Positions 38,228-46,016 of a DNA stretch of 64,000 nucleotides are shown here, piece by piece (within the stretch, counting starts at the first letter, position 1; every line of letters begins with the position of its first letter). Origin of the DNA: Flavobacteriales bacterium (GTDB lineage Bacteria; Bacteroidota; Bacteroidia; Flavobacteriales_F; PHOS-HE28); contig JAHDVX010000001.1 of assembly GCA_023382455.1 (NCBI GenBank), positions 1 to 64,000 of the forward strand. Reading direction: 5' to 3'. Under the pieces are notes generated by a model. The model worked only from the letters and a program-made list of their open reading frames with translations. It was not told the DNA's origin and made no database searches. Both the position numbers and the translations under genes were made by a program.

Positions 38228-38622
38228 GGGGTGTGCAAGGCTTCCGCCTCCTTTTCGTCCACGGTGAGGCGCAAGGGCGGCTGGCGGCTTTCACGTAGGC
38301 CCAGTCCGGCGATGTCGTCGGCCACTTGGCTCTGGCGCTCGGCCTTCTCCAGGTGGCTGCGGATGGTGATGTACTCCGAGCGCATCTCCTTGAGTTCGCT
38401 GCTGGTACGGTCCAGGTCGCGCACGGTGCGCTCGGTCCAATAGCCGTAGCCGATGTAGAAGAGCATCAGCCCGGCGATGAACAGCAGGAAGGGCATGTTG
38501 GCCAGCACCTTCTCGCGGGTGAGGAAGGTGCCGTTGAGCACGTTCACCAGGCCGCGGCCGAAGCTCCGCCCGGGTCCCTTGGCCGCCTGCTTGGCGGGTA
38601 TTTCCTGCCTCAGCTTGTTCAC
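38224..38622 (-). CDS. ftsL: FtsL-like divisome protein
   Basis: A 132-residue bitopic protein with a basic cytoplasmic N-terminus, one transmembrane helix (about residues 42-60, MPFLLFIAGLMLFYIGYGYW), and a coiled coil (about 62-105, RDLDRTSSELKEMRSEYITI). Position between rsmH and ftsI, size and topology match FtsL, whose sequence is poorly conserved. It would act with FtsQ and a DivIC/FtsB partner encoded elsewhere. It overlaps both neighbours by 4 nt. Confidence 0.82.
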   Translation of the reverse strand: MNKLRQEIPAKQAAKGPGRSFGRGLVNVLNGTFLTREKVLANMPFLLFIAGLMLFYIGYGYWTERTVRDLDRTSSELKEMRSEYITIRSHLEKAERQSQVADDIAGLGLRESRQPPLRLTVDEKEAEALHTP

Positions 38623-39533
38623 TTGCGTACTGATGTTCTGAGTCGCGCGCTGCGCGCCCTCGGGTTGTTGGCCTGCTCCTCCGCCGATGCCTGCACCGGC
38701 TTGCCGTGCAGCGGGTCGAAAGGCCGTTGGCTGCGGCCGTAGATGTCCTTCTCCTCCTTGCCCTCCAGGCTGCCGGTCTTCATCCAGTTCTTCACCAGGC
38801 GGTCCTCCAAGCTGTGGTAGCTCATCACCACCAGGCGCCCTCCCGGCTTGATCATGGCCGCACTGTCGCGCAGCAGCTGTTCCAGCGCACCCAGCTCGTC
38901 GTTCACGGCGATGCGCAGCGCCTGGAACACCTGGGCCATGAAGCTGTTCTCCTCGCCCCGGCGCGCCATGGGCCGCAGGATGGCGGTGAGCTGGCCAGTG
39001 GTCTCCACGGGCCCTTCCTTGCGGGCCTCCACGATCCGGCGGGCCACCTTGTGGGGCTGTTCCACCTCGCCGTAGTTGCGCAGCAGGGTGGTCAATGCCT
39101 GTTCATCCAGCCCGTTCACCAGGTCTGCTGCGGTGCGTGCCGAGGCCCGCCCCATGCGCATGTCCAGCGCGGCATCGTAGCGGAAGCTGAATCCGCGCTC
39201 AGCGGTGTCGAACTGGTGGCTGCTTACGCCGAGGTCGGCCAGCAGGCCGTCCACGGGGAGCTTGCCCAGGAAGCGCAGGTGGTTGGCGGCCCAGCGGAAA
39301 TCGGAGGGCACCAGGGTGAAGCGGGGGTCGTCGATCCGGTTCCGGCGGGCATCGGCATCGCGGTCAAAGGCCACCAGCGAACCTTGCGGGCCCAGTTCGG
39401 CGAGGATGGCCCGGCTGTGGCCGCCGCCGCCGAAGGTCACATCCACATACGTGCCGGACGGGCGGATGGCGAGGGCTTCAATGCAGGCATGCAGGAGGAC
39501 AGGCTCATGATATGTTCCCTGGAGCCTGCTCAT
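38619..39533 (-). CDS. rsmH: 16S rRNA m4C1402 methyltransferase
   Basis: SAM-dependent N4-methylation of C1402 in 16S rRNA. The 304-residue product has TYHEPVLLHACIEAL at the start, the SAM loop YVDVTFGGGGHSRAIL, LLADLGVSSHQFDTAERGFSF, ALDMRMG, and the C-terminal MSYHSLEDRLVKNWM. The start lies 29 nt inside mraZ; this N-terminus matches the family (YHEPVLL), so the overlap is judged real rather than a frameshift. Confidence 0.97.
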   Translation of the reverse strand: MSRLQGTYHEPVLLHACIEALAIRPSGTYVDVTFGGGGHSRAILAELGPQGSLVAFDRDADARRNRIDDPRFTLVPSDFRWAANHLRFLGKLPVDGLLADLGVSSHQFDTAERGFSFRYDAALDMRMGRASARTAADLVNGLDEQALTTLLRNYGEVEQPHKVARRIVEARKEGPVETTGQLTAILRPMARRGEENSFMAQVFQALRIAVNDELGALEQLLRDSAAMIKPGGRLVVMSYHSLEDRLVKNWMKTGSLEGKEEKDIYGRSQRPFDPLHGKPVQASAEEQANNPRARSARLRTSVRK

Positions 39534-39981
39534 TCCCCAAGCTGCCCATTACCTCCTCGGCCAGCGCGGAGAGATCCACCTTTTCGCGACGCATCTGCAG
39601 GTAGCCGGCCTTGCTCCACACCTCCACCCGGTCGCCCAGCCCCACCAGCTTGAGCTCCTTGCCCAGCTTGGGGTCGTCCATCAAGGCTTTGGGCAGCAGC
39701 AGACGCCCGCTGCCGTCCAGCTCCAGGTGTGTGGCCCCCGAAGTGAAGCGCCGGATGAAATCCATGTTCTTCTCCACGAAGCGGTTCAAGCGCCCCAGCA
39801 TGCGGCTGGTACCCTCCCACACCTCGAAAGGATAGAGCACCAAACAGGGGCGGAACACGTCGCGGTTGATCACGAAGCCCTTCGACAGCTGGTCGGCCAA
39901 CTGCTTCTTCAGCCCGGAAGGCAGCACCAGGCGCCCCTTGGCGTCCAGCCGCACATCGTATTCCCCGAGCAGGTTGAGCAT
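39505..39981 (-). CDS. mraZ: Transcriptional regulator MraZ
   Basis: AbrB-like DNA-binding protein that represses the dcw operon, first gene of the cluster. The 158-residue product has two SpoVT/AbrB-type halves: LLGEYDVRLDAKGRLVLPSGL (4-24), and FTSGATHLELDGSGRLLLPKAL in the middle. Family members bind TGGGN repeats spaced by 5 nt; such repeats lie just upstream at 40027-40051. The ATG at 39981 is 28 bp below a good -7 element. Confidence 0.95.
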   Translation of the reverse strand: MLNLLGEYDVRLDAKGRLVLPSGLKKQLADQLSKGFVINRDVFRPCLVLYPFEVWEGTSRMLGRLNRFVEKNMDFIRRFTSGATHLELDGSGRLLLPKALMDDPKLGKELKLVGLGDRVEVWSKAGYLQMRREKVDLSALAEEVMGSLGNEQAPGNIS

Positions 39982-40008
39982 GCGTAGTCATCGTGGGCGG
40001 GATGGCCG

Positions 40009-40016
40009 CGAAAGTA
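40009..40016 (-). promoter_or_regulatory. -7 promoter element of the dcw operon
   Basis: TACTTTCG on the minus strand, followed by about 27 bp to the mraZ ATG. The MraZ-type boxes begin 10 bp upstream, where bound protein would cover the -33 region. Confidence 0.55.
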
Positions 40017-40026
40017 GGCCCCTATG

Positions 40027-40051
40027 CCCCACTTTCCTCCCTATAACCCCA
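40027..40051 (-). promoter_or_regulatory. Putative MraZ operator
   Basis: On the minus strand there are three pentamers with 5-nt spacers: TGGGG, a degenerate GGGAG, and TGGGG, at an exact 10-bp period. Each outer box sits in an AAAGTGGGG-like or GTGGGG context. MraZ from E. coli and Mycoplasma is known to bind 10-bp-period TGGG repeats upstream of its own gene, so autorepression of the dcw operon is the natural reading. Confidence 0.6.
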
Positions 40052-40136
40052 CTTTGTTCAAAACTATTGCCCTGCAAACGTAATCGAAGTTCTGTGACTG
40101 ACAAAAAACTTCAGTATCCACGGCCTATTTAAGTGG

Positions 40137-40151
40137 TGGGGAAATGTGGGA
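40137..40151 (+). promoter_or_regulatory. Second MraZ-like box pair, arabinose-cassette side
   Basis: On the plus strand TGGGG and TGGGA are separated by 5 nt, the same 10-bp period as the dcw operator, about 115 bp before the UbiA-type gene. Two boxes only, and G-rich words are common in this genome, so this is tentative. Confidence 0.3.
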
Positions 40152-40267
40152 GAATTGTTTCAACACCATCCTGTCACGTCCCTTGGACCCGATCGGTGGT
40201 CCAGGACCCCTGCCACAACCGGGTGGTGGCACGATCAGCGGCGGCCGGCTTTACTTTGCCATTCACC

Positions 40268-41164
40268 ATGGAGCAAGCGGCCGGTCGTCCGTTCACCTTG
40301 AGCACCCTGCCCAGGTTGCTGCGGGTGAACCATTGGATCAAGAATGGCTTCGTGTTCTTCCCGGCGTTCTTCGCCACGGTGATCCTGCAGCCCGAGGTGT
40401 TATGGCGCACCGGCGCAGGCTTCCTCTGCTTCAGCCTGGGAGCCTCGGCTATCTACCTGTACAACGACCTGCGCGATGTGGAGCAGGACCGGCTCCATCC
40501 GGAAAAACGCCTGAGGCCCATTGCCGCCGGCGAAGTGCCCGTGGCGGTGGTGCCGTGGATCAGCGCGCTACTGGCCGTGGCGGCCATGGTGGGCGCCTGG
40601 CTCACGGAACCCCTGTTCGCCTGGGTACTGGGGACCTACCTGATCATGAATCTGCTGTACTCGGCGCGCCTGAAACACATTCCCATCGTGGACGTGGCGA
40701 TCATTGCCCTGGGGTTCAACCTGCGCATCCTCGCGGGGGGCATCCTGGCCCGGGTGCCCAACTCGCAATGGATCTACCTGATCACCTTCCTGCTGGCCTT
40801 GTTCATCGCCTTGGCCAAACGCAGGGACGACCTGGTGCAGGCGGACGGCGGGGCGGGCCTGCGCGCCAGCCTGCGGGGCTACAACCTGCAGTTCGTGGAT
40901 GCCGGCATGATCATGTTGGCCGCGCTCACCGTGCAATCCTACATCCTCTACACGGTGAGTGGCGAGGTGACGGCAAGGCTCCAGACCGACCGGCTATACA
41001 TGACCAGTGGCTTCGTGGTCCTGGGCATGCTCCGGTACTTCCAGATCACCTTGGTGGAAAAGCGCAGCGGCTCCCCCACCAAGCTCGTCTATTCCGACTG
41101 CGGCCTGCGCCTGGTCCTGCTGGGTTGGATCATCTCCTTGGCCGTCATCCTCTATGCGCGCTGA
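40268..41164 (+). CDS. UbiA-family DPPR synthase-like prenyltransferase
   Basis: Probably transfers phosphoribose from PRPP to a polyprenyl phosphate, the first committed step to polyprenyl-phosphoryl-arabinose. The 298-residue product has 8-9 helices, the N-terminal RVNHWIKNGFVFFPAFF, and the metal-binding NDLRDVEQD (66-74) followed by PEKRLRPIAAGEVP, which closely follows mycobacterial Rv3806c/UbiA. The second Asp-containing loop lies near KRRDDL. The frame is open from 40133, but ATG 40268 gives the family N-terminus. The DprE1-DprE2 fusion overlaps its 3' end by 11 nt, which supports this substrate over quinone or haem prenylation. Confidence 0.88.
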   Translation: MEQAAGRPFTLSTLPRLLRVNHWIKNGFVFFPAFFATVILQPEVLWRTGAGFLCFSLGASAIYLYNDLRDVEQDRLHPEKRLRPIAAGEVPVAVVPWISALLAVAAMVGAWLTEPLFAWVLGTYLIMNLLYSARLKHIPIVDVAIIALGFNLRILAGGILARVPNSQWIYLITFLLALFIALAKRRDDLVQADGGAGLRASLRGYNLQFVDAGMIMLAALTVQSYILYTVSGEVTARLQTDRLYMTSGFVVLGMLRYFQITLVEKRSGSPTKLVYSDCGLRLVLLGWIISLAVILYAR

Positions 41165-43247
41165 ACACGGCCGGTGGAGCAATTGGGGCCTGTGGCCATG
41201 GATCACGGGCACCGTTTGGTGGCCCCGGAATGCGCCGGAAGCCGCAGCGCTGGCCCAACGTACGGACCGGCTGACACCACGGGGCAACGGCCGTTCCTAC
41301 GGCGATGCCTCGCTGGGCCGCCGCATGGTGAACGGCTTGGAGCTGGACGAGGTCTTCGAGCTGGATGAGGCAGCGGGAACCTTGCGCTGCAGCGCCGGCA
41401 TGTTGCTGGACGAGATCCTCCTGCGCGTGGTGCCCAAGGGGTTCTTCCTGCCGGTAACCCCCGGTACGCGCCTGGTGAGCATCGGCGGGGCCATCGCCGG
41501 GGACATCCACGGCAAGAACCACCACGTGGACGGCTGCTTCTCGGCCTTCGTGGACGCCATCACGCTGATCGATGGGGCGGGCCGCACCGTGCATTGCTCA
41601 CCCTCCCTCCTGCCTGACCTGTTCCGGGCCACGTGCGGCGGCATGGGCCTCACGGGCTTCATCACCGAGGCCACCATCCGCCTGCGGCGCATCTCCTCCG
41701 CCTACATCCGCCAGCGCAGCATCAAATGCCGCGACTTGGACAGCCTGTTCACGCGTTTCGAGGAGCACGGCCATGCGACATACAGCGTGGCCTGGATCGA
41801 CCTGACCGCAAGGCCCAACCGTTCCGTGCTGCTGCTGGGCCAGCACGCCGAAGCCTCCGAGCTGAAGGGATCCGCAGCCGCCAAGCCACTGCGCACGCAT
41901 GGCCCCACCAGGCTGAAGGTCCCCTTCTTTTTCCCCGGCTTCGTTCTCTCGCCCCTCACGGTGCGCATCTTCAACCTGCTTTACTACCTCAAGGCCGGAG
42001 GTGGAGATCGGGAGACCCTGGTCCACTACGCCCCCTACTTTCATCCGCTGGATGCGGTGCACGAATGGAACAAGATCTATGGGCGGCGGGGGTTCGTGCA
42101 ATACCAGTTCGTGGTCCCCTTGGAAGGCGGCCGTCCGGTGATGGCCTCCATCCTGGACACGCTGCGCCGCGAGGGACTGGTGAGCTTCCTCGCCGTGCTC
42201 AAGCGCTTCGGCCCGGGCCACCCCGATGCCATGATGAGCTTCCCTATGGAGGGCTACACGTTGGCCTTGGACATCCCCTTGCGCAAGCGGACCCTGGCGG
42301 TGCTGGCACGGTTGGATGAACAAGTGGCAGCGGCCGGTGGGCGCATCTATATGGTGAAGGACGCCCGCATGGCACCGGCCATGATGGAACGCACTTACCC
42401 AAGGCTTGGCCGCTTCCGCGAACTGGCGGCCCAATACGGGCATGGCCGGTACACCAGTGCGCTGGCCGAACGGCTGGGCCTGTTGGGAACGGCGCGCCCG
42501 GAAGCCGGCTGGGACCCCGACCGTGTACTGGTGCTGGGCGCGGGCTCCGGCATGGCCATGGAACTGGCGAGGGAATTCGCCCGGGAAGGCCGGTCCTTGG
42601 TGCTGGCCATGCGCGATCGCGGAGCGGCCGAAGCGCTCTGCCGGTCCATCCATGCAGAGACCGGCGCCTCCTGCACCGCCGTGGACTTCGATGCGGAAAA
42701 GCCGGAAAGCCATGCGGCATTCTATGCCTCGCTGGACCCGCGGCCCGGCATCGTGGTATGCGCCTTCGGCCTGTTGCCGGACCAGGCAAGCGCACAGGAA
42801 CAGCCCGGAGGCGGCCTGAAGGCCATCGCGGTGAACTACACCGGTGCCGTCAGCATCCTGGAGGAAGCCGCACGCGACCTGGAACAGCGCGGCGGCGGCG
42901 GCATCATCGGCATCAGCTCGGTGGCGGGCGACCGCGGCCGCGCCAGCAACTACTTCTACGGCAGTGCCAAGGCCGGCTTCACCGTCTACCTCAGTGGACT
43001 GCGCAACCGGCTGCAGGCATCGGGGGTGCATGTGCTCACCGTGAAACCGGGCTTCGTGCGCACGGCCATGACCGAGGGCCTGCCCTTGCCCGCACCACTG
43101 ACGGCCAGCGCCGAACAGGCCGCCAAGGCGATCCACCGGGCGTGGGTGAACCGGCGCAATACGGCATACGTCATGGGGCGTTGGCGCTGGGTGATGCTGG
43201 TGATCAAGCTGTTGCCTGAAGGGATCTTCAAACGCCTGAAGCTGTGA
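41154..43247 (+). CDS. DprE1-DprE2 fusion (polyprenyl-P-ribose 2-epimerase)
   Basis: A 697-residue single chain joining the two enzymes that epimerise polyprenyl-phosphoryl-ribose to arabinose. Residues 1-450 are DprE1-like FAD oxidase: RGNGRSYGDASL (about 43-54), TPGTRLVSIGGAIAGDIHG and KNHH (about 102-124), VKDARMAPAMMERTYPRL, and TSALAERLGLL. Residues of about 455-697 are a DprE2-like short-chain reductase: VLVLGAGSGMAMELAREFA (NAD loop), ISSVAGDRGRASN, the catalytic YGSAK, and VKPGFVRTAMT. In mycobacteria these are separate proteins that work as a pair. ATG 41154 overlaps the UbiA gene; its TGA overlaps the HAD start. Confidence 0.88.
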   Translation: MRAEHGRWSNWGLWPWITGTVWWPRNAPEAAALAQRTDRLTPRGNGRSYGDASLGRRMVNGLELDEVFELDEAAGTLRCSAGMLLDEILLRVVPKGFFLPVTPGTRLVSIGGAIAGDIHGKNHHVDGCFSAFVDAITLIDGAGRTVHCSPSLLPDLFRATCGGMGLTGFITEATIRLRRISSAYIRQRSIKCRDLDSLFTRFEEHGHATYSVAWIDLTARPNRSVLLLGQHAEASELKGSAAAKPLRTHGPTRLKVPFFFPGFVLSPLTVRIFNLLYYLKAGGGDRETLVHYAPYFHPLDAVHEWNKIYGRRGFVQYQFVVPLEGGRPVMASILDTLRREGLVSFLAVLKRFGPGHPDAMMSFPMEGYTLALDIPLRKRTLAVLARLDEQVAAAGGRIYMVKDARMAPAMMERTYPRLGRFRELAAQYGHGRYTSALAERLGLLGTARPEAGWDPDRVLVLGAGSGMAMELAREFAREGRSLVLAMRDRGAAEALCRSIHAETGASCTAVDFDAEKPESHAAFYASLDPRPGIVVCAFGLLPDQASAQEQPGGGLKAIAVNYTGAVSILEEAARDLEQRGGGGIIGISSVAGDRGRASNYFYGSAKAGFTVYLSGLRNRLQASGVHVLTVKPGFVRTAMTEGLPLPAPLTASAEQAAKAIHRAWVNRRNTAYVMGRWRWVMLVIKLLPEGIFKRLKL

Positions 43248-43834
43248 GGACCATCGCCCTCTTCGACCTGGATGGCACCATCACCAGGAAGGACACCATG
43301 TTGGCCTTCCTGCGCATGGAACGTGGCCGTGCAGGACTGGTGGTGCTGCTCGCCCGCATCCTGCCCCAACTGGTCGGTGAACGCCTGGGCCTGCTTCCCG
43401 CCGATACGGCCAAGAAGGCCTTGGTGAAACGCGCCTTCGGTGGCAGGCCGGTGGCCGCGCTGGAGGAATCGGCAGCCCGCTTCCAGGTGGAGATGATGCC
43501 CGGCCTGTTGCGCCCTGCAGCCATGCAGCGCATTGCGCAATACAAGAAGGAAGGCGACCGCGTTGTCATTGTCACGGCTTCCTGCTCGCTGTGGGTGGAA
43601 GCGTGGTGCCGCCAACAGGGCCTGGAGCTGATCGCCACGGAGCTGGAAAAGGCGGGCAGCTGCTTCACCGGCCGCTTGGCCACACCCAACTGCAGGGGGG
43701 CGGAGAAAGTGCGCCGGATCCACGAGGCACTGGGCGACCTCACCGGCCGGGACGTGCATGCCTATGGCGACACGGCCAGCGACAAGCACATGCTCGGGAT
43801 GGCCCGTTTGGGCCATTACCGGCCATTTCGATAG
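43244..43834 (+). CDS. HAD-superfamily phosphatase (HAD-IB type)
   Basis: A 196-residue phosphatase of the SerB/phosphoserine-phosphatase-like HAD subfamily: nucleophile loop FDLDGTITRKD (7-17), motif II VIVTASCS, and motif IV YGDTASDKHML. The GTG start overlaps the fusion gene's TGA (GTGA), indicating tight coupling. In the polyprenyl-arabinose pathway a phosphatase must remove the 5-phosphate from the UbiA product. Mycobacteria use an unrelated PAP2 enzyme, and this HAD protein is the obvious candidate here; that role is inference. Confidence 0.8.
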   Translation: MRTIALFDLDGTITRKDTMLAFLRMERGRAGLVVLLARILPQLVGERLGLLPADTAKKALVKRAFGGRPVAALEESAARFQVEMMPGLLRPAAMQRIAQYKKEGDRVVIVTASCSLWVEAWCRQQGLELIATELEKAGSCFTGRLATPNCRGAEKVRRIHEALGDLTGRDVHAYGDTASDKHMLGMARLGHYRPFR

Positions 43835-43848
43835 ATTGCGGTTTCCAG

Positions 43849-44310
43849 ATGGGCCTGCACCAGGCGCTCCACACTCCCGGCTTCCGTTGGCGTTTCTGCG
43901 CCCTTGCAGCCTTGCTGGGTGTGTTGGGCTACACCGCCGTGAACGCCATCCAGGGGCCGGTTCCCCAGGACGATGTGGCAGGCACCTACCGGCTGGCACC
44001 ACACCGGCTGCTACCGGTGGACAGCCTGCCCGCCGGCCTGCAATTGCATGACGACGGCACCCTGATCCTGCTCTCCGGAACAGGGGACACATTGAAGCGC
44101 TGCCAGTGGCACTGGGAGGAGGCGGAACGGTTGGTGCGTACCAGCGCACCCGACTGGGACCGCCGGATCCGTATACGAAGCTCCTTGGGCGGGCACCGGC
44201 TCGCGGTCCGCATCGCAAGTACACCCCTGATATTGGACGACAACGAGCGATTCGAGGAGGCGGAATACATCCGATCGGCCATTGCGCCGGAAAACGCCAG
44301 GCACCCGTAA
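43849..44310 (+). CDS. Small one-helix envelope protein, family not recognised
   Basis: A 153-residue protein. A short basic N-terminus precedes one hydrophobic helix (FCALAALLGVLGYTAVNAI, about residues 16-34); the rest is soluble, beta-rich and probably periplasmic (DDVAGTYRLAPHRLLPVDSL, LQLHDDGTLILLSGTGD). The DGT and 'G-YRL' pattern is loosely lipocalin-like. It lies between the HAD phosphatase and the GT-C gene, with 14-bp and 3-bp gaps, so it belongs to the cassette. No function can be assigned. Confidence 0.6.
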   Translation: MGLHQALHTPGFRWRFCALAALLGVLGYTAVNAIQGPVPQDDVAGTYRLAPHRLLPVDSLPAGLQLHDDGTLILLSGTGDTLKRCQWHWEEAERLVRTSAPDWDRRIRIRSSLGGHRLAVRIASTPLILDDNERFEEAEYIRSAIAPENARHP

Positions 44311-44313
44311 GCG

Positions 44314-46014
44314 ATGCCGGAAAAACACTCCTTCACCACTGGTCGCCTGCACGACCCTCCGGGCTCCGGATGGGTTGCCATGCTTCTTCTCCTGTTCATG
44401 CTCGTGTTGGCCCTGCTACCGGCCCTACGGTCCGTGCAAGGCCTCACCACCGGTGCGGTGGTGGACCTTCACCGGGATGAAGCCTTCGTGCGCGCCATAA
44501 TGGAGGGCCATTACGGCGTCGACCCCACCTATCGCGAAGGAGGGCTCTGGTACACGCCGCTTAACGCATGGATCGAAACAGTGGCCGTGTGGATCACGGG
44601 GCTACCGGTGGCGGAGGTGATCGTGCAGATGGGTCCCTGGTTCAACCTGTTGGCCCCGGTGAGCTTCTTCATCATGGCCTGGTACTTCCTGGGGCCCTTG
44701 CGTGCTGCCGCATCCACGGCGGCTTTCCTGTTCTTCTCGGTGGGCCAGGAACCGGGCTGGGCCGTGGCCACCTATGCCGCGCGCATGATCCCATCGTCCG
44801 CCAGCCAGTGGCTCTTCTACTTGGAACTCATCCTCATCCACCGGGCGGTGCGCTCCGGGCGTGCAGGGCCGTTTGCCGTTGCCGGCGCCGGGGCGGGCAT
44901 CACCTTTCTGGCCCACGCCGCCCCTGCCTTCATCGCGGTGCTGCTCATTGCTTGGGCGACCATCCGGCGCTTCATCACATCATGGCGGCACGGAGACAAG
45001 CCGGCGATGCTGGGCGCAGCAAGGGCCGGGCTCGTGGCCGGGGCCGCCTTCCTGGTGGCCACCCTGCCACTCACCTGGTACCTGTTCGGCAATGGCACCC
45101 AGGTCCTGAACCGGGCTGGCGCCCAATACACCTATTACTCACTGAGCCTGGACGGTGCCCGGATCTTCCTGTACCACAACCTCTCCTTGTTCAACCTCTT
45201 CGGCTTGGCAGGATTGTGGTTGATCATCCGCGGGCATGCCCTCCGCGAACTGGAAGGCCGGGGCATCCTGCTGGCCTGGCCGGTACTGTCCGTGGCCTTG
45301 GCCGGGTACTGCTACAGTGTGGCCGTGCTGGAATCCCGGTTCGGCATCCATCTGCCCACCTTGGTCCCGTCCTTCCATTTTTACCTGTACACCAAGGGTG
45401 CCCTGGCCTTGTTCGCCGGCATTGCGGCCTGGGAGCTGTTCAGCTGGATCCGGAGCCGGGCCTTGCCCAAATCGGATGCCCCTCCACAGCAAGCGATGTT
45501 CAGCTTTATCGCCTTGATCGCCTTGGCCTGCACAGTGCACTATCCCTCCTATGCCACGCGGCGGGACCTGGCGGTGGTGCGCGCGCGCAACCTGGCCTTC
45601 AAGGAGGACCGGCCGGGCGTGGAGGCTGCTGCGGCGATCAACCGGCTCGTGCCCTGGGAAGGCGTGGTGCTTTGCAGCATCGACCTCAGCCTTTGGCCGG
45701 TGCTGCCGTCGGCCCGCCATGTGGTGGCCACCGCATCCACCATGAGCAATCCGTACCTGGATGCACGCCGGCGGCTGGATGACAATGAGCAGCTCTTGGA
45801 TGCCATGCGTTCGCCCCGCACGGGCACCGCGCAACGCCTGGAGCAATACGGCGTGACCCACCTGCTGGTGCGCGCCGACGGCCTGGCCGGCATGCCCGAG
45901 GCCAAGCGCTGGTTCCCTGTTGAAGTGTTCCGCAATGAGGCTTACGTATTGCTCGCGCGAAGACCCGCACACGGTGAAAGACCTCAGCACCTACATTTGG
46001 GCATCCACGGGTGA
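44314..46014 (+). CDS. GT-C-type membrane glycosyltransferase candidate
   Basis: A 566-residue polytopic protein with about 10-12 helices over residues 20-410 and a soluble C-terminus (about 415-566). The first loop carries the acidic motif DLHRDEAFV (near 50-58), then YREGGLWYTPLNAWIE, the arrangement of polyprenyl-phosphosugar-dependent GT-C enzymes, whose catalytic Asp/Glu sits in the first external loop. As the last gene of a polyprenyl-phosphoryl-arabinose cassette it is a candidate arabinofuranosyltransferase, comparable in layout to AftA-type enzymes. Specificity is inferred from context only. Confidence 0.65.
   Translation: MPEKHSFTTGRLHDPPGSGWVAMLLLLFMLVLALLPALRSVQGLTTGAVVDLHRDEAFVRAIMEGHYGVDPTYREGGLWYTPLNAWIETVAVWITGLPVAEVIVQMGPWFNLLAPVSFFIMAWYFLGPLRAAASTAAFLFFSVGQEPGWAVATYAARMIPSSASQWLFYLELILIHRAVRSGRAGPFAVAGAGAGITFLAHAAPAFIAVLLIAWATIRRFITSWRHGDKPAMLGAARAGLVAGAAFLVATLPLTWYLFGNGTQVLNRAGAQYTYYSLSLDGARIFLYHNLSLFNLFGLAGLWLIIRGHALRELEGRGILLAWPVLSVALAGYCYSVAVLESRFGIHLPTLVPSFHFYLYTKGALALFAGIAAWELFSWIRSRALPKSDAPPQQAMFSFIALIALACTVHYPSYATRRDLAVVRARNLAFKEDRPGVEAAAAINRLVPWEGVVLCSIDLSLWPVLPSARHVVATASTMSNPYLDARRRLDDNEQLLDAMRSPRTGTAQRLEQYGVTHLLVRADGLAGMPEAKRWFPVEVFRNEAYVLLARRPAHGERPQHLHLGIHG
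45992..45999 (+). promoter_or_regulatory. -7 promoter element of the alpha/beta hydrolase
   Basis: TACATTTG, an exact consensus match inside the last codons of the GT-C gene, 18 bp before the hydrolase ATG. It separates the arabinose cassette from the older hydrolase-engB unit. Confidence 0.55.
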
Positions 46015-46016
46015 GC

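Noticed and set aside
39505-39533. 29-bp mraZ-rsmH overlap as a sign of a frameshift
   Set aside because: Both proteins have complete family-like ends (MraZ C-terminus; RsmH starting with YHEPVLL), so a true overlap is the simpler explanation.
40133-40267. N-terminal extension of the UbiA-type protein
   Set aside because: The extra 45 codons have no family support, run through the putative MraZ boxes, and lie upstream of a likely promoter element near 40251.
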